This document shows positions 5,153-6,968 of a DNA stretch of 6,968 bases, one piece after another (the stretch's first letter is position 1; each line of letters starts with the position of its first letter). The position numbers and the translations under genes are program-made. The DNA comes from Bacteroidaceae bacterium. GTDB taxonomy: Bacteria; Bacteroidota; Bacteroidia; Bacteroidales; Bacteroidaceae. The notes beneath the pieces were generated by a model. It saw nothing but the letters and a program-made list of their open reading frames with translations. It did no database searches and was not told the DNA's origin. The stretch spans positions 1-6,968 of the forward strand of contig JAFYWE010000242.1 in assembly GCA_017558165.1 (NCBI GenBank), in the 5' to 3' direction.

Positions 5153-6968
5153 ATGAGATTTACCCCAAAAAGCATCAAGGCAATCCTTTTGTCGGCAGCA
5201 ATGCTGGCAGCCGGTATGCCTGCACAGGCCTTCGCGTCAAATGACGGCGAGCAGGCTGTTGGTGTTGTCGCGATTGAGAAGATCAATCCCACAACAGTTG
5301 AGTTGCGCCTGAACGACGGTCAGAGAGTGACTCTCGATTTCTACGGCGACAACATTTTCCGCATGTTCCGCGACATCAACGGCGGCATCGTGCGCGACCC
5401 CAAGCCAATGGAGGGCTATCCCGAGGCACAGATTCTTGTAGCCAACCCACGTAAGGCGGTTTCGGCGCTCAACGTGAACGAGGCCGACAAGACATTCACA
5501 ATCACAACCGGAAAGGTTGAGGTTGCTGTATGCAAGGCTACAGGACAGGTAAAGGTTACTGACCTCACAACAGGCAAGGTGGCATTCGAGGAGGCCGAGC
5601 CAGTGCTTTTCAAGAATTCAAAGACCACAATCACACTCAAGGGCAACGAGGGTGAGTTCTTCTACGGCGGTGGTGTGCAGAACGGACGTTTCTCACACGC
5701 AGGCAAGAAGATCGCAATCGAGAACACAAACAGCTGGACCGACGGCGGCGTGGCTTCACCAGCGCCTTTCTTCTGGTCATCAAACGGCTACGGTTTCATG
5801 TGGCACACATTCAGGAAGGGTACATACAACTTCGGTGCCGAGGAGGCAGGCAAGGTGACTCTCATGCACGAGAGCGACTACCTTGACGTATTCTTCATGG
5901 TAAACAACGACGGCATCGCACTGCTCAACGATTTCTACCAGTTGACAGGTAACCCTGTACTGATGCCTAAGTTCGGCTTCTACATCGGTCACCTCAACGC
6001 ATACAACCGCGACTACTGGACCCCAAGCACTGACGGCAACGGCATGCTCTACGAGGACGGCAAGCGTTACAAGGAGAGCCAGACCGACAACGGCGGTACA
6101 AAGGAGTCGCTCAACGGCGAGAAGAACAACTACCAGTTCTCGGCACGTGCGGCTGTTGACCGCTACCTCTCACAGGACATGCCTCTTGGCTGGTTCCTCC
6201 CCAATGACGGTTACGGCGCAGGCTATGGCCAGACCGAGACACTCGAGGGCAACGTACAGAACCTGAAGGAGTTCGGTGACTATGCACGTTCAAAGGGTGT
6301 CGAGATAGGTTTGTGGACCGAGTCTAACCTCCACCCACGTGAGGGTGTGAGCGCACTGTTGCAGCGCGACCTCGTTCGCGAGGTTCGTGATGCCGGCGTA
6401 CGCGTTCTCAAGACCGACGTTGCATGGGTCGGCGCAGGTTACTCATTCGGCCTCAACGGCGTTACCGATGCTGCAGGCATCATGACATACTACGGCAGCA
6501 ACGCACGTCCTTTCATCATCTCGCTCGACGGTTGGGCAGGTACACAGCGCTATGCAACAATATGGAGCGGTGACCAGACAGGTGGCGAGTGGGAGTACAT
6601 CCGTTTCCACATCCCTACATTCATCGGTTCAGGTCTCTCGGGCCAGCCAAACATCACATCGGACGTTGACGGTATCTTCGGCGGTAAGAACGTTCCTGTA
6701 TTCGTTCGCGAGTACCAGTGGAAGACCTATACCCCAATGATGCTCAACATGGACGGCTGGGGCGCAAACGAGAAGTACCCACACGCTCTTGGCGAGCCAG
6801 CGACATCAATCAACCGTACATACATGAAGATGAAGTCGGAGCTCATGCCTTACACATACAGCATCGCACGCGAGGCTGTCGACGGCAAGCCAATGATGCG
6901 CGCAATGTTCCTCGAGGACGAGGCAAATGCCTTCACAATGAGCGAGGCAACACGCTACCAGTACATGT
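5153..6968 (+). CDS. Secreted glycoside hydrolase family 31 alpha-glycosidase (3' end outside window)
   Basis: The first 605 residues of a GH31 enzyme, a family of retaining alpha-glycosidases; the frame is still open at the right edge. A signal peptide is clear: basic start (MRFTPKSIK), hydrophobic core (10-22), likely cleavage after AQA (26) or AFA (28), no lipobox cysteine, so the protein is periplasmic or secreted. A beta-sandwich N-domain (about 35-270, with FFYGGGVQNGRFSH at 169-182) precedes the catalytic barrel. The likely nucleophile is Asp422 in LKTDVAWVG, the likely acid/base Asp474 in WSGDQTGG; GSGLSGQPN (492-500) and DVDGIFGG (504-511) correspond to the family's GLSG / DIGGF region. 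The barrel carries a long insert after its first strand (about 287-340). The missing part should hold the C-terminal beta-domains. Substrate is uncertain: alpha-galactosidase or alpha-N-acetylgalactosaminidase members of GH31 look more similar to me than alpha-glucosidases or alpha-xylosidases. No polysaccharide-utilisation partner (SusC/D) is visible. Confidence 0.9.
   Translation, partial: MRFTPKSIKAILLSAAMLAAGMPAQAFASNDGEQAVGVVAIEKINPTTVELRLNDGQRVTLDFYGDNIFRMFRDINGGIVRDPKPMEGYPEAQILVANPRKAVSALNVNEADKTFTITTGKVEVAVCKATGQVKVTDLTTGKVAFEEAEPVLFKNSKTTITLKGNEGEFFYGGGVQNGRFSHAGKKIAIENTNSWTDGGVASPAPFFWSSNGYGFMWHTFRKGTYNFGAEEAGKVTLMHESDYLDVFFMVNNDGIALLNDFYQLTGNPVLMPKFGFYIGHLNAYNRDYWTPSTDGNGMLYEDGKRYKESQTDNGGTKESLNGEKNNYQFSARAAVDRYLSQDMPLGWFLPNDGYGAGYGQTETLEGNVQNLKEFGDYARSKGVEIGLWTESNLHPREGVSALLQRDLVREVRDAGVRVLKTDVAWVGAGYSFGLNGVTDAAGIMTYYGSNARPFIISLDGWAGTQRYATIWSGDQTGGEWEYIRFHIPTFIGSGLSGQPNITSDVDGIFGGKNVPVFVREYQWKTYTPMMLNMDGWGANEKYPHALGEPATSINRTYMKMKSELMPYTYSIAREAVDGKPMMRAMFLEDEANAFTMSEATRYQYM

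Noticed and set aside
1..6968. CRISPR array, tRNA, rRNA, insertion sequence or defence system
   Set aside because: I found no regularly spaced repeats, no tRNA-like cloverleaf, no transposase or nuclease genes other than MutS2, and no phage or plasmid functions.

Overview
The window looks like chromosomal DNA from a member of the Bacteroidales (Bacteroidota). The evidence is indirect but consistent. The genes lack clear Shine-Dalgarno sequences. Intergenic regions carry -7 elements of the Bacteroidetes type (TAnnTTTG), in one case with a correctly spaced TTTG -33. The proteins (MutS2 with Smr domain, MenA, and a secreted GH31 glycosidase of a gut-Bacteroidales type) fit that group. Coding regions prefer G/C-ending codons, while the intergenic DNA is AT-rich or heavily palindromic. 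I cannot name a genus.

Layout, left to right. Positions 1-340 hold no convincing gene but contain nested inverted repeats, a 66-nt hairpin and candidate promoters facing both ways. At 341-1207 (+) lies a bile acid:sodium symporter (BASS) family transporter, followed after 12 nt by menA (1220-2098, +), the 1,4-dihydroxy-2-naphthoate prenyltransferase of menaquinone synthesis; the two look like one operon. Positions 2099-2232 separate this pair from the convergent mutS2 and hold a chain of hairpins ending in a perfect 14-nt palindrome. mutS2 occupies 2233-4752 on the minus strand and is full length (839 aa). Positions 4753-5152 form a divergent control region: back-to-back TAATTTTG elements flank an AT-rich core, and a long imperfect inverted repeat lies in the leader of the next gene. 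A secreted GH31 glycoside hydrolase starts at 5153 (+) and runs off the right edge after 605 codons.

The genes do not form one pathway. BASS-menA suggests membrane and quinone metabolism, possibly with uptake of an organic anion. mutS2 is a housekeeping gene for nucleic-acid or ribosome quality control. The GH31 enzyme belongs to periplasmic or surface glycan breakdown. The least explained material is in the three gaps: all are rich in secondary structure, and two share exact 9-mers, which suggests short interspersed palindromic repeats. I found no CRISPR array, tRNA, rRNA, transposase gene or defence system.
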